Part shown: piece by piece, positions 36,042 to 46,974 of the stretch | How the letters are laid out: each line of letters begins with the position of its first letter | Numbering within the stretch: position 1 is the stretch's first letter | Source of the DNA: Pyrrhosoma nymphula | Lineage: Eukaryota; Arthropoda; Insecta; Odonata; Coenagrionidae | DNA length: 64,000 bases | Assembly: GCA_963573305.1 (NCBI GenBank) | Contig: OY754338.1 | Location: forward strand, 19,280,192-19,344,191 | Direction of reading: 5' to 3' | Notes under the pieces: model-generated | The model's database searches: none | Seen by the model: the letters and a program-made list of their open reading frames with translations, nothing else | What the model was told of the DNA's origin: nothing | Position numbers and translations under genes: made by a program

Positions 36042-38139
36042 TGCCTCGACGCAAAGATCTAATCTTTCCCAACAAACCCGTAATGCAATTAGGCTTCGGA
36101 ACATTGTGAATGAATCCACCGAAGAAGAACGAGAAAACGCACGCGAAGAGCGCCGCGTTAGTATGGGCCGGCTTCGAGCTCTTCAAACCGAAGAGGAACG
36201 AGAGGAAACCCGTGAAACGGCCCGGTTGGCAATGAGAAGTTGTCGAGCTCAACGTAGAGATCAACAGTGACATAATCTTCGGCGCGATGCCTCAAGTGTT
36301 AATTTGAATCGAGCAGCGTTTCTATACGATTGCACAATTGATTACAGCTCGCATACTTTCGTTCGCATTTGTGAAATGGACGTTGTTTGTTAGCATTGTG
36401 GAGCATTAAAGTTTGCTGGAGAAACAACTGGATTGTGCTGCCTTACTGGCAAAGTGAAACTGCCATTATTGACTTCGCCACCTGAGCCATAACGTTCATT
36501 GCTTTTCGGTGAAACACCAGAATCACGACATTCTAGCGAACACTCAAAAATAAAATGGGTGTTTTCAAATGACTTCATTTGGGGCTAACATTGTCCAAGA
36601 ACCAGGATTTAATCCGACATTCAAGGTAATTTATGTTGAAGAGAGACAATGTTCATTTTATTTAATAGATAAGTATTTTCAATAGATGACAATTTGCTCA
36701 AATGTAGTTTCAGTTATGGGTAAAAAATTTTAGGTCAGTGTATTTTTGTCCAAAATAAATAAGGCGTGCTATCATAAAAAAAGATAATAAATGAGTAATA
36801 TTGATTTCGCTTTCGACAGATTCAAGGCCAGATTCACCATCAAATTGGATCATTGCTACCTCTTGAAGATGCACAGCATAAATTCTTGCAAATATACTTC
36901 ATTGGTAATATGGAGAAACAACTTGATTGACGTGAAGATATTTACCCAGCAATGAAAAGAGCAATTCTCCATGGTCTGCAGCAATTACTTCATGAGCATA
37001 ATGCATTAGTTAGGCTGTTCAGAACGGCGTTGGAACGCATGCCACGCGAATACTACAAAGTCGTGATCAAAGCAGATAAACGACCAGCTGGAACACACGA
37101 ACGAACATTTAACGCTCCAACATTAGACGAAGTTGCAATCCTGATTGTAGGTGAAAACGTGGAAACACGTGATATTGTGCTTACACGTCGTACTGTCTGG
37201 CGATTTCCGCCAAACACTGCCAGTCATTCCAAGATCCACCGCTGCCGATGAAATACACGCTTGCCTCAAATCATCAAATCTGTGGCGCTTTGTGAAGAAA
37301 CTTCAACTGACAACAAACATGAGAGTTGCATTGCTGAACGATCCCTCTGCTGAAGATTTCTCCAAGCAATTGTTGACTATCGGTAATGGCCGTGTTCCTG
37401 TCGACGAATCGAGCGGATTGATTTCATTTCCTCAGAACTTTTGCAGTTTCGTTTCATCGAAAGATGAGCTCATCAACAAGGTGTTCCCGAACATGATTAA
37501 TAACCACAAAAATCACAAATAGTTGAGTAAGCGAGCAATTTTGGCGGCTAAGAACAAAGATGTAGATGACTTAAACTTCGTGATTCAGAATCAAATCGTT
37601 GGTGCTCTGCACTCATTCAAATCTATTGACTGTGTAACTAACGAAGACGAAGTCACCAACTATCAATCTGAATTTTTAAACTCCTTGGATGTGCCTGGCT
37701 TACCACCGCACAATTTACAGCTGAGGGTTGGCTCCGTGGTCATGATGCTTCGAAACCTAAATCAACCAAAACTATGCAATGGAACGCGTTTGGTGATAAA
37801 AAAACTGATGATCAATGTGATTCACGCGACTATACTCAAAGGAAAATTCAAAATGAGGAAGTTCTCATCCCGAGGATTCCTATGATCCCAACCGATATGC
37901 CCTTTGAGTTTAAACGAATTCAATTTCCAATTCGTGTTGCATTCGCGATGACGATTAACAAATCACAAGACCAATCGTTTAGTGTTTTTGGTCTGAATTT
38001 AGAAAACCCATGTTTTTCTCATGGTCAATTATATGTGGCATGTTCACGTGTTGGTAAACCATCGGCTTTATTTATTCTTGCGCCTGATAACAAGACAAAA
38101 AATGTTGTATATCAAAATGTTCTTGACTCAAGAGAATAA
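36042..38139 (+). pseudogene. Helitron Rep/helicase gene, frame-broken with a large internal deletion
   Basis: Helitron proteins join a rolling-circle Rep nuclease to a PIF1-type helicase. Here MPRRKD (36042) is followed, after a frame change, by an Arg/Glu-rich N-terminal part (about 36080-36270). A segment with TIDYSSH and HCGALKF (36330-36430) follows. After a gap comes FRTALERMPREYYKVVIKAD (36952-37200), part of the Helitron N-terminal domain. At about 37195 the frame jumps straight to VVLSGDFRQTLPVIPRS, which is helicase motif III, so the Rep HUH/Tyr active site and helicase motifs I-II are deleted. The later helicase parts remain: LQLTTNMR (37305), PPHNLQLRVGSVVMMLRNLN (37710-37768), NGTRLVI, and AFAMTINKSQDQSF with LYVACSRVGKP (37945-38060). 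There is a stop at 37520 and a frame change near 37850. The gene is not functional. Confidence 0.9.
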
Positions 38140-38349
38140 ATTGATAGTATATATACGTTGAATAAAAAAAATGTCTTTCTGATAAGCCATGGTAACACTA
38201 ATTTTTGTAGTTTTATAGAATTGTTACCCTTATTTTATTTTAACAATCCAAATAAAATTAAAATCGGTATAACCATTCTTGATTTATAAATGGTGTAACC
38301 AAACTGTCCATTGATTGTTGGGCGGTACGAAGTTCGCCGGGTCAGCTAG

Positions 38350-40360
38350 TATATATATAAATGGAAAATGTAATAAAAATAATGAAAAAAGGTCCCACTT
38401 CAGGTAATCTGACCAACGCATGAGATCCTCACCATTTTGCATTAGCCCCCGAACAAAAAAATGGCGAAAGAAGGCGAAGGAAGAAACATTCACATAAAAG
38501 TTTGACTCGGAAGGGGGATTACCAAGGCTGTAACAAGCGTTTTAATGGAAACAAGAAGCACAATGCGGGCCAAAAAAAAGTCGTATTCGTTATAAAAGTC
38601 GAAGCCGATTTACTATCCAATGATGGTAAAGATTTTTGACGACTAGGTCTCACGATGGCAGATCTGATTACGAGCGAACGGGCGAGATACGACTAAAAAT
38701 ACTTCAAAGTGGATTTCTTTCTGCGTTCGATAAGAGCGATACCAGAGCAGCTGTCATCAAAATCGCCCGACAGATAAGTCGTCAAAAAGGCAGTCTAGGT
38801 AGCAAAACATATCGTAACACACAAATTCTAATTGTAAGATCCGAAGAATTTCTCTACACGTATATTTGGTGATGACAACTGTAAAGGTGACTTTAAAAAC
38901 ATTCAAATATATGACTTAACCATGATTAAATAACTACCATACTTTTTGAATCTCAAAATTAGTTTAAATTGATTGAAGTTGGCAGAATAACTTATGAACA
39001 ACCAGAAAACAGGAAAAATGCTGTATATTTTTTTATGAACAGCATGCATGTTATATGGGTTAAATGCAATGAAATACTTTTGAATACAAGTAAATATTTA
39101 AGGGATGATTGAATAATAAAATTAACAATGTATAGGGCTTTACATAAAGGATGGCAATTTTGTAACGTCTGTCATAAAATCAGTGTAACATCCGTTACAA
39201 TACTAAATCAGTTTTTCAGAATAACTTTTTTAATTTAAATTCTAAATATTGACTAAAATAATATTCATACCTATTACATATAGCAAAAATAAGTTTTACT
39301 TTTTTTATATGCATCTTTTACGAACAAAGTTCTTGTTGATTGTTCTGTATCCACAACAGCATGTTCAATATTGTGTAATATTCGTACACATGATAATTAT
39401 TAAATGCACTTTAATAAATACAACTATGGAAAAAAAACTTGCCATGATAATAATGAAAATTCCTGTTGCATTTTTGGTCTTAAAATGGATGCAAAAACAT
39501 ATTTTAAAGAAAATATACATTTTATAAAGAATAAATGTAACATCCGTTACATACGGACTGGCTGTATTGTAACCTGCCTAAAACGTACTGCGCACTAATG
39601 ATAGATTATACCTTATAAAACGTAATGGATTTATTCCTTCTCGCAGATTAAATGTCAATGTAACACGCTATAGCGGTCCTAAAGCTTGTAGTTAGTCACC
39701 TTCGAGAATAACTATGCCAAGTAGTGAAAAAATCGCGTGGAAGTGGTCGGATAAGGAATGGAGGGGGTAGGACAGCACATGGTACGCAGTGCTGCCACCA
39801 TAACCGCATTTATCCTCGGAGGGCGAAAAACTCCTAGAATTGCGTTTCACGATAATATAAGATCTGAAGAAAGTTGGCTCTAAATACGCTGATATTGTAT
39901 ATGTAATTGGATGAAGAGCCATAGACTACTAGGAAGTCAATCTGAATATCAAATTATCAAATTGAGCATTTTGAATTTGGCCATGATCTTTTGCAGCCTT
40001 GGAAACCCTGATAGTCAACATGGAGACTATTTTATTCCTTCATTCAAATCGAGTTCGCAGGCAATGGACTCTTCCACTAAAAAAGGTCTTCTGCGCAATT
40101 GACACAATGTTTCGCTACTACTATAATCACTATTTCCAAACAATTATTAACCAGCAGCATTTGGCACGTTGGATGTGAACTTAATCCCATGCAGTCACCA
40201 ACGTGAATGTGTCAAACTGATGAGTCATAAAGCAATTGTTAACCCGCGCACATTCGACCCTCAGGCTGGGAAGGCATTTACAAGGTAATGAATAAAAGGT
40301 AGGGAAAGTGGGGAGAAAGAAAACGAGCATTAGCCTCATCTAAATGAGATCCGAATGCGA
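38350..40360. other. Mostly unassigned sequence with TGTAAC palindromes
   Basis: No gene recognised. TGTAACATCCGTTACA occurs at about 39183 and again at about 39536, and a partial version, TGTAACGTCTGTCA, at about 39161. These may be ends or internal sites of a short transposon, but no target duplication was found. The sequence between them is AT-rich with short open frames. Confidence 0.4.
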
Positions 40361-40364
40361 CAAT

Positions 40365-40490
40365 TACTAACATCCCATCCGACGGACGGGGAAATTTACT
40401 TAAGACTCTCTCCTCATGGCATTGAAGTGGTGATCGAATTAACAATGATTAAATTAACGCCATGGCCGGAATTCAAACCAGGACCCACGA
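40365..40490 (-). repeat. tRNA-headed SINE, copy E (fragment)
   Basis: The plus strand has CATCCCATCCGACGGACGGG (40371-40390), the reverse of part of the SINE core. About 80 bases later GGAATTCAAACCAGGACCC reads on minus as a B-box, GGTTTGAATTCC. The order matches the other minus-strand copies. The GACGTTAAA part itself is lost. Confidence 0.5.
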
Positions 40491-41444
40491 CATGAAATAA
40501 TATAAGATGCTATATAAGATGGTCATATGAGCGATCTGGATATTTCAATTCTGGGGATTTTACGCTTAGTTAAGCCAGCGATTTACGTAGCTACCGATTT
40601 CACCCGTGTCTACTACAAATGTCACATTTCTGATAATTTCAAGTTCAGTGGTAGCAAAACATGCTGGCAGTTGTGCAGAAGTTTTTATTGAAAGGGTCCA
40701 TTAACTACCAACTTTCTCTGCACGGGGGAGTAGGTCAGTCTCCGCGTTTAATTGCTAGGCTACGATAGGTCACAAATCTTCGGTGCCAGCATCAAATTAC
40801 TCAATCTGTTACATCAACAAAAATATTCTCTCTAGCTCCTAATTTCATAACTATTTCCAGCTATATTAATCCAGGTGTTCAGATAGGCTTCTCCAATGAG
40901 TTGCAAGTACTATCGGCGAATTTTGATGCAGCTTATTTTGACTCACACGACACGCACAACACGCTAATGACGCTTTGCCGCTATCTAAGGTTGGCAACAA
41001 TTATATTGGCAGTGTTGCCTGAATCCTTAATTTTCCCCTTTTCTAAAACTTAAGAGAGACAAGTTCGATTAATTTTCATGCGCTGCTGAGATTCCGCGTA
41101 TGAATTCGAAAAAGCAATCAACTTACTACAACAACGTAAAACTTAAAACGTCGTATAGTTCTTTCTCATACGTTCTTCACAAGCTACTAGTAATCTCACG
41201 AAGATAAAGGCATGCAGCTCATATTTAGCGATGCGAAATATTACTATTCACCCGATTCAAGTGGTCAGCAATGAAAAATTAGAGACTTCTATCAAAGCAA
41301 TGAATGCACTTGTTAAGCGCCGCAAATGGTTAGAAATCTTAAAATGTGAAGAGGTTGTTATGTAACGGCTCCTTGTATCGTGGTTTAATCACTCTCACCA
41401 TATTCACATGAGCATATGGGCAATAGACCCATGCATGCCGACCG

Positions 41445-41890
41445 AGGTAGCCTGGTCGGTAACGCATCGACCTGAATACGTGAAGGTCGTGAGTTCAAAT
41501 CCCGCCTAAGGCATGGATTTTGTGTTTGCCCGAGGATAAAGGGATGGTTCCATCTAACGAGCACCTAGAACTGAAGTCAAATTGCACGGGGGGCGAGCTG
41601 TTCTACCGTGACTCACACTGTCATTAAAAATGCACCCGTGTTAGGCTCCACAAACGGGGGAGGTTGGATTGAAGAAGACAAATGACGTGCTCACGTTTCC
41701 TTTCTTTGTCAACACGGTGAGGTGTGAAGGTTGGAGTGATCACCGCACTGGAGTTCAGGAGGGACACAGGAGATGGGCAAGCTGTCAATAGCCCAACGCA
41801 AGACCCGTATCTCTACCTCAAGAATCGACCTGACTTGTTGACAGGCGTCTAGGTTGAATAGTCGCATGTGAAGCTTATGTTATTCATGAA
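41445..41890 (+). repeat. tRNA-headed SINE, copy F (different body)
   Basis: The head reads GAGGTAGCCTGGTCGGTAAC (A-box region), with GGTCGTGAGTTCAAATCCCG (B-box region) about 45 bases later: a clear pol III promoter pair. The body that follows does not contain the GACGTTAAA core and so differs from the main family. It includes GGTCGTGAGTTCAAATCCC only once, and I cannot define its 3' end. It is not an intact tRNA gene because no cloverleaf with paired acceptor arms forms. Confidence 0.55.
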
Positions 41891-41984
41891 AAAAGGTGGG
41901 TAAATTGGTAATAGTAGGATTCCAATGGAAATAGGAAATGGTAGGAGAAAAATCCTGCCTCAGAATAAGCCCACTAACGAAAGG

Positions 41985-42165
41985 CCTACTGGCGAAAGGC
42001 GCCAAGGGGTCCAAAGTTTAACGTCTCATCCGATAAACGAAGTCTTGTCCTTGGAATGGAACCCTCACCACACTTAAGTAGGGATCGTGTTTATATCTCA
42101 AAATACCCACCACCTCCGGGATTCGAATCCTGAGCCTCGGAATGGGCAGCGATGTTCGATAGTCA
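41985..42165 (-). repeat. tRNA-headed SINE, copy C
   Basis: The plus strand GGGGTCCAAAGTTTAACGTC followed by TCATCCGAT (42006-42034) is the reverse of the core (GACGTTAAACTTTGGACCCC). B-box: GGGATTCGAATCC at 42118-42130 reads GGATTCGAATCCC on minus. This is the best-preserved B-box of the family in the window. Confidence 0.65.
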
Positions 42166-42689
42166 CCACACCAACCCCCATCCCTGTTGGCGTTTTAACA
42201 TATTGAAATTGACTCGTTAGGATTACAAAAGCATTTGATGATTTCCCGCACTCAAACCGACGCAAAATTAATCTTAGGTAGGACGCTTATGAAGTAGAAA
42301 TATTTTTTTTAACGCATTGATACGAACATAAAAGCGAAAGGTAATAAGATCATTTTCCTTCATGCAGCCAATGCAAAATGGAACTAGAAGAAATTGCTTT
42401 GTGTGGGTCGACCGCTGTTACTAAAAACACTATTCAAGAAGACTTTGGAATCCCTTAGTCTCGGAATTGATGAAATGTTGACGTACTTATCTCGAAATAT
42501 CTCAAAGGTTCCATACAAGCGTCGAGATTTGTTTAGGTTAGGACGTCACATCCACGGCGATTACGAGATTCAACCAAGAGAGTTAAACGCGGAGGAGAAG
42601 GAATGGCCATGAACACTAATGAGCCAAAGTGAAGCAAGAACAGGGGAGCACGGAACATATTTTGCTCCGCGTGCGTAAGCGCCAGTCAC

Positions 42690-42785
42690 CAAAACATCGC
42701 ATTACCTGTGGATTTAAACTCAGATTTGATGAAAATCAAACTCGAACTCTGGAAACGTAAGTCAGAGGCCTAACCGGGCCGACTT
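42690..42785 (-). repeat. SINE head fragment
   Basis: Read on minus: CGGCCCGGTTAGGCCTCTGAC followed by CCAGAGTTCGAGTTTGATTT, which resemble A- and B-box regions. It ends about 10 bases before the CR1-like fragment at 42797. No SINE core follows. Confidence 0.35.
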
Positions 42786-42796
42786 GAAAGCAGAAA

Positions 42797-43315
42797 TTGG
42801 CCATAGAACTAGAAGTTGGTTTTTGTGACCCTGGAGAGAAAGATTTGATTCGAAGTATAAGTAAAATACAAAGGAAAGCTGTGCGGTTCGTTAAAAAATG
42901 CTTACCACGAATAAAAAGTGTTTCACTGCTTTTGGAGGGATTAGGTTGGGAACCACTAGAGGCTTGGAGGCTACATGCTAGGCTCAGATTACTTGAAGAA
43001 TTCCGAACGGATATGTTTCAGTATGTCACGGAGAATATCATTTTGACGTCGCACTACATCTCTAGGTCCGACAGGAAAGATTAAATAAGAGAGACACATT
43101 GCAGAACAGGAAAGTACACAAATTCTTTATTCTCACACACAATAAGCGACCATAGTAAAAACTGAGATTCGCTGAAAAGAGTGCCGAAAAAAACCACCTT
43201 TTCACACACCTAAAACATTCTCCTTTACACCTTTACGCGTCTGGTGTCCCAACACCCTCTGCCACACGCCCATGCGGTGGCTCGAAGGGCAGTATGTAGA
43301 TGTAGAATAAAACAG
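42797..43315 (+). pseudogene. CR1/Jockey-like LINE 3' fragment
   Basis: The frame at 42797-43084 has ISKIQRKAVRFVKKCLPRIK and LLEGLGWEPLEAWRLHARLR, the well-known late part of CR1/Jockey-type reverse transcriptases (IQRRAARFV ... LGWEPLExRR). After a frameshift it continues with CRTGKYTNS, and PMRWLEGQYVDVE (about 43270) precedes a 3' tail GTATGTAGATGTAGAATAAA. Everything upstream of this C-terminal region is missing, as in most 5'-truncated LINE copies. Confidence 0.85.
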
Positions 43316-43480
43316 TATGTCACATCCCTTTTATTCCGACATCGTCTCCATTATTTTCTCGGGATCAACAATACCGTGTCCCTCCTAGATAAGGCCTCAA
43401 GTCAATGACACGCCAGGTGGCCATCAAAAGGTAAAAGGTTCGATTTTCACCCAGAACGTGAATGATTCGTCCATCAGCGG

Positions 43481-43748
43481 CGGTGATTCTCAACCGGTGT
43501 GCCGCAAGCCTCAGCCAAGTATGCCGCTACGCTCATAATAAATCATAAATGATCTTATTACAGACACATTTCAATTTGGTTATTTTTGTTAAAAAAACGA
43601 TAAGTTTTGTTTGTCTGTTCATCAATAAGTAGCTGTAAAACTGCTGATGATTAAATATTACAAATCACAGTCTTTGTTCACTGGTGTGCCGTCTGTATTT
43701 CCAAACGCTTCAAGTGTGCCTTGGTGTCAAAAAGGTTGAGAACCACTG
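43481..43748. mobile_element. hAT-like MITE (268 bp)
   Basis: Left end CGGTGATTCTCAACCGGTGT; right end reversed reads CAGTGGTTCTCAACC. The CAGxGGTTCTCAACC terminus is typical of a widespread hAT group. Both ends continue inward with GTGTGCCG-like and TGACACCAAGGCACAC-like sequence. The 8 bases outside each end (ATCAGCGG and GTCTACGG) match at 5 of 8, as expected for a decayed 8-bp target duplication. There is no transposase inside. Confidence 0.75.
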
Positions 43749-43754
43749 GTCTAC

Positions 43755-45065
43755 GGCATTAGGACGGTTGGACGGTGCTAAAAAAACATTGCCTTAGTTG
43801 CACTTGAATGCCTAACTAAGAGTTCATGCTTAACTGTGACTAAATTACCTATAACGTTCTTATGTTTGCTTTAGTATAATTACCTATCTACTGGCATTGA
43901 AAGTAAAAACTTACCCCGATATTATTCAGAATAACAGAAAAGAGACCTAAGCGTGGAAAACACATGACACGGATGTATATTTTTTTTCTTAGCACTCGAA
44001 GGCGAGTCGGTAGTGACATTTGACCCGAAGATAAGCAAGAGTGGAGGAGAATCACGAGGAGGAAGGTTGGAAGGCGAGAATGTTAGGTGACGAATTAATG
44101 AGGGGGAGGTGAGCTTAGAAATGGTAAGGAGGTGGTTAGAGAGGGAGGGGTCCTTTGACGGCAGGGAAGACAAGACTAGCAAGGCGCGGTTAGCGATAAG
44201 GAGCTCCACGTTCGCCACCTCCCAGTTTTATAATGGCTGACTACGAATGTTCCTCAACGTAGGTGGAGAATGGTTTTCTTCTAGTCATAATAGAGATGAA
44301 AATATAATTTACTTTAAAACTTAACGAAGTGTAAGATGCACGAAGTCTGGTTAAATTAATGACACAAAAACAGTTATTGAAACTAACTCCTCAATAATTA
44401 ACTAATATATTTTTGAGAATAAAACTCACTTCTTTACTACGTGGGCTGAAAACACCTTAAGATAACCAAGACTTCTTTTGCGATTTTATAAAAATGAGCG
44501 TAGGAGGAAGTAAATTTATTTTATTAAATAACAAAAAAATCAGTCAACTACACGCGTTACATTTTCGACGCAATATTTAAAACTAACACCTCTTAGGAGT
44601 GAACAGACGTACATCCCTAGTAAAACGGTTTCCTTTTTATGGCAAATATCTCGAAAACTGGTGAAATTAGTGGATAATTTCACCAGTTTTCGAGATATTT
44701 GCCGTATGTAGATGTAAAATGCCTACTAGCTCGACGCGTATCTCTCCTATTAGAATGATGAGATCTTTTTGTTGTTAATAAGACGAAAACAATTTAATTT
44801 TATGCGTAAAAAAGATATACACAGGAAATGGAAGTGGAAGAGGAAAACAAGGCTTTTCAGGGCTTCCATCTTTAATTACAATCCACAGCACCCTTCCACT
44901 GTCTCGCAATATTGGACTCAGTTTCGCTTAAATAATTATTTCGTTGTTTACTTGGAGAGGTGGTTGGCAATTTAGCTCTATTGCATCCTGTACGTGGGCA
45001 GATTGGTCGGGTGAGGTATATTTTGGGATTAGAAGAAAGGTAGAGGTATGTGACGAGGGTACTAC
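43755..45065. other. Mostly unassigned sequence
   Basis: 43980-44220 is purine-rich on the plus strand, giving a 98-codon frame on minus with no recognisable domain. The perfect hairpin at 44641 lies within this stretch and is listed separately. Confidence 0.45.
44641..44703. repeat. Perfect hairpin, 29-bp arms and 5-base loop
   Basis: 44641-44669 (starting GGCAAATATCTCGAAAACTG) and 44675-44703 are exactly complementary across the loop GTGGA. Directly after it, GTATGTAGATGTAAAAT (from 44704) resembles the 3' tail of the CR1-like element at 43290 (GTATGTAGATGTAGAAT). Possible readings are a foldback formed at the end of a LINE insertion, a MITE relic or a small-RNA precursor. The stem is longer and more perfectly paired than most insect microRNA hairpins. 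Confidence 0.97.
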
Positions 45066-45069
45066 CCTA

Positions 45070-45215
45070 TTCTTGACGTAAGACCCCAAGGGGCCAACAT
45101 TTTAACGTACTATCCAGCGGACGGAGCACTACACCTGAATGTATTCTCTCCTCTCATGGTTCCACGGAAATAATCTCCACCAGCAACGCGTATCGAACCA
45201 GGGTACCCAGGATAT
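45070..45215 (-). repeat. tRNA-headed SINE, copy D
   Basis: The plus strand CCCCAAGGGGCCAACATTTT followed by AACGTAC (45084-45110) is the reverse of a decayed core (GTACGTTAAAATGTTGGCCC on minus). Near 45188, GCGTATCGAACCAGGG reads on minus as a B-box, CCCTGGTTCGATACGC. Confidence 0.6.
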
Positions 45216-45219
45216 AACC

Positions 45220-46520
45220 CAATTCTCCAGAACCCTTAATAACCCGAGCATTCATAGTAAATTATTTTGATGGTATACACGGCTAAAACAATGGTTATGT
45301 ACATAGAAATAAACTAATCTAGCCGACCACATTGTCAAAACGGCTAGTGAATGTGCCGCATATATAATGGTATTTTACTAGCAAGTTTGATTCTCTGCCC
45401 ATTTCCATTATTCATCCTTTCAATTGCATCAGATGACAATAATATTTCACTTGTGTACAATTATCTGTTAAATCCTCAAAAAACTAAACTTTTATTCATG
45501 TTTATACCTCATTTTCGGCGTTGTAAGTGGATTTCGACCAAAGTATGCGGGACACAGAGCATTCATTTCAAATGCGGAAGGAAAGATTCCACTTTCACAT
45601 GTGTTCGTACGGTGGCCAGCCCTAACCTGTTTGTGTAACTAAATTTTACACAAATAGATATAAAACGGTGAATAAAATGAACTTGACACTTTTAATAGCA
45701 TGATTAATCTATATCTAATTGTCTATCTTTGATAGGGTTGTTGTAATTTTTCATTAAGCGAATTCATGAATTTGAAATCAGACCTGATGAGCCAATAATT
45801 TTTTCCAGCGTCATTTAAAATCACGCCGTCATAGTTCACTAATCATCGCTCATTTCTCTATTCCTTATTTTCGCCAAAGCCTCATAGTATTAAGGATTTT
45901 TATCACATTTAAAACATTTGAACATGAACCCTTTCAATGCGGCTTCGCAGGTTCGTACCTTTGCCGGGGTTGGAATATGATTTATTGCATAATTTCATTT
46001 ATTTTACCTAGTTTAGGCATAACATAGGTATAAATTGCGTGTACATGCCTTTTTTCATATTTTTGTAAACAAAAATGTTATGACATTCTTGAATGTCATC
46101 CGCTCCCGGTTAACTTTCCAGCATCATGCAACACGCACAGCTGTTGCAGTGATTCTTTTCTTTACCGAAATTGAGAGGAAACCTACAAATTTACTAAATT
46201 TTATCTATGATGAGAAAACCACCTTTGTTATTTCCACAAACTTTCTTACGCTGGCACGTTTCACCACACTGTGGCATACTCACGGCACATGGATATCCAT
46301 AATTTCCACGAGGTCAGGCCTGAGTCATCAGTTTTATTTTTAAATTTTATCTAATTTAAAATACTCTAGCTTGACGTCCCCACTCATTTCCATGATTTCA
46401 CCGGACCAAAACTTTCAAGATTTGGTATCTCATCCACATTGCTTCCACCATTTTTGAGATGCATGCAGTAATTGCTCGTAATTAGAGTTTATGGTATTCT
46501 GGCGCAATATTTATGTAATA
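45220..46520. other. Unassigned sequence
   Basis: AT-rich with short open frames (for example 45351-45638 and 46035-46343) without recognisable domains or gene signals. Confidence 0.5.
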
Positions 46521-46522
46521 TA

Positions 46523-46972
46523 CAGGGCGTTAATAAGGAAAAAAGAAACCAGTCTATACAATTGGAAAGGAGTAAATTTAAGACGAATTTTCTTCAATAA
46601 TATTTTCAAGGGTTTAATAGTTTTCCACAAATGAGCTGTAAAATTTGAAAATAAGAACCAATCAGCGAGCGGCTATATGTAATGCGGCAGCCGCAGTGAA
46701 ATTACCAACGCTGAAATGCTTTCTGGAAGGGGAGACAGCGAGGAGCAGCTTACTCTCTTGCGCCCGCACACTCACTTCAGTGTTGGCAGTACCGCTGCGT
46801 CTGCCGCATGAGATTTACAGCCACTTACTGATTGGTTCTTTTTCCTAAAAACAATACGCAATTACATAAAGACTATCGCTCTCTCAGAAAAATTTCTACA
46901 GAAAATTTGTCTTAAATTTATACGTTCTATTCAATGTTTTTAAACTTAATTTACTTGTTTTTTTTAACATCC
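46523..46972. mobile_element. Long-arm MITE (foldback, about 450 bp)
   Basis: The left half (46523 to about 46725) and the reverse complement of the right half (about 46765-46972) align over most of their length. Shared blocks include AAATTTAAGAC(G/A)AATTTTCT, AGAACCAATCAG, ATGCGGCAG and a CCAAC(G/A)CTGAA(A/G)TG block. The left terminus is CAGGGCGTTAA, and the right terminus reversed is GGATGTTAA. Arms have diverged, so it is old. No coding capacity. The terminal CAGGG is seen in several Tc1/mariner-like families, but the family is not certain. Confidence 0.75.
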
Positions 46973-46974
46973 AA

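Larger units (their letters stand above)
35521..38349 (+). mobile_element. Helitron, end to end
   Basis: The element starts with TCTATATATATAAAAC at 35521, preceded by A, and ends with CTAG at 38346-38349, followed by T. These are the Helitron 5'-TC and CTRR-3' ends inserted between A and T. Near the 3' end is the expected hairpin GGCGGTACGAAGTTCGCC (38321-38338), about 7 bases before CTAG. The 5' part (35570-35600) has ACTCGAGAACGGCTGTACCG, a sequence typical of many animal Helitron left ends. It carries a broken Rep/helicase gene on plus and, at 35843-35993, an unusual direct-plus-inverted repeat. It is 2829 bases long, shorter than autonomous Helitrons because of internal deletions. Confidence 0.93.

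Noticed and set aside
41445..41520. Possible tRNA gene.
   Set aside because: A- and B-box-like sequences are present, but the acceptor and anticodon arms do not pair and the sequence continues into a repeat body. It fits a SINE head better.
43922..44218. 98-codon minus-strand frame as a gene.
   Set aside because: It arises from a purine-rich plus strand, is rich in Ser/Leu/Pro, and shows no domain or splice context.
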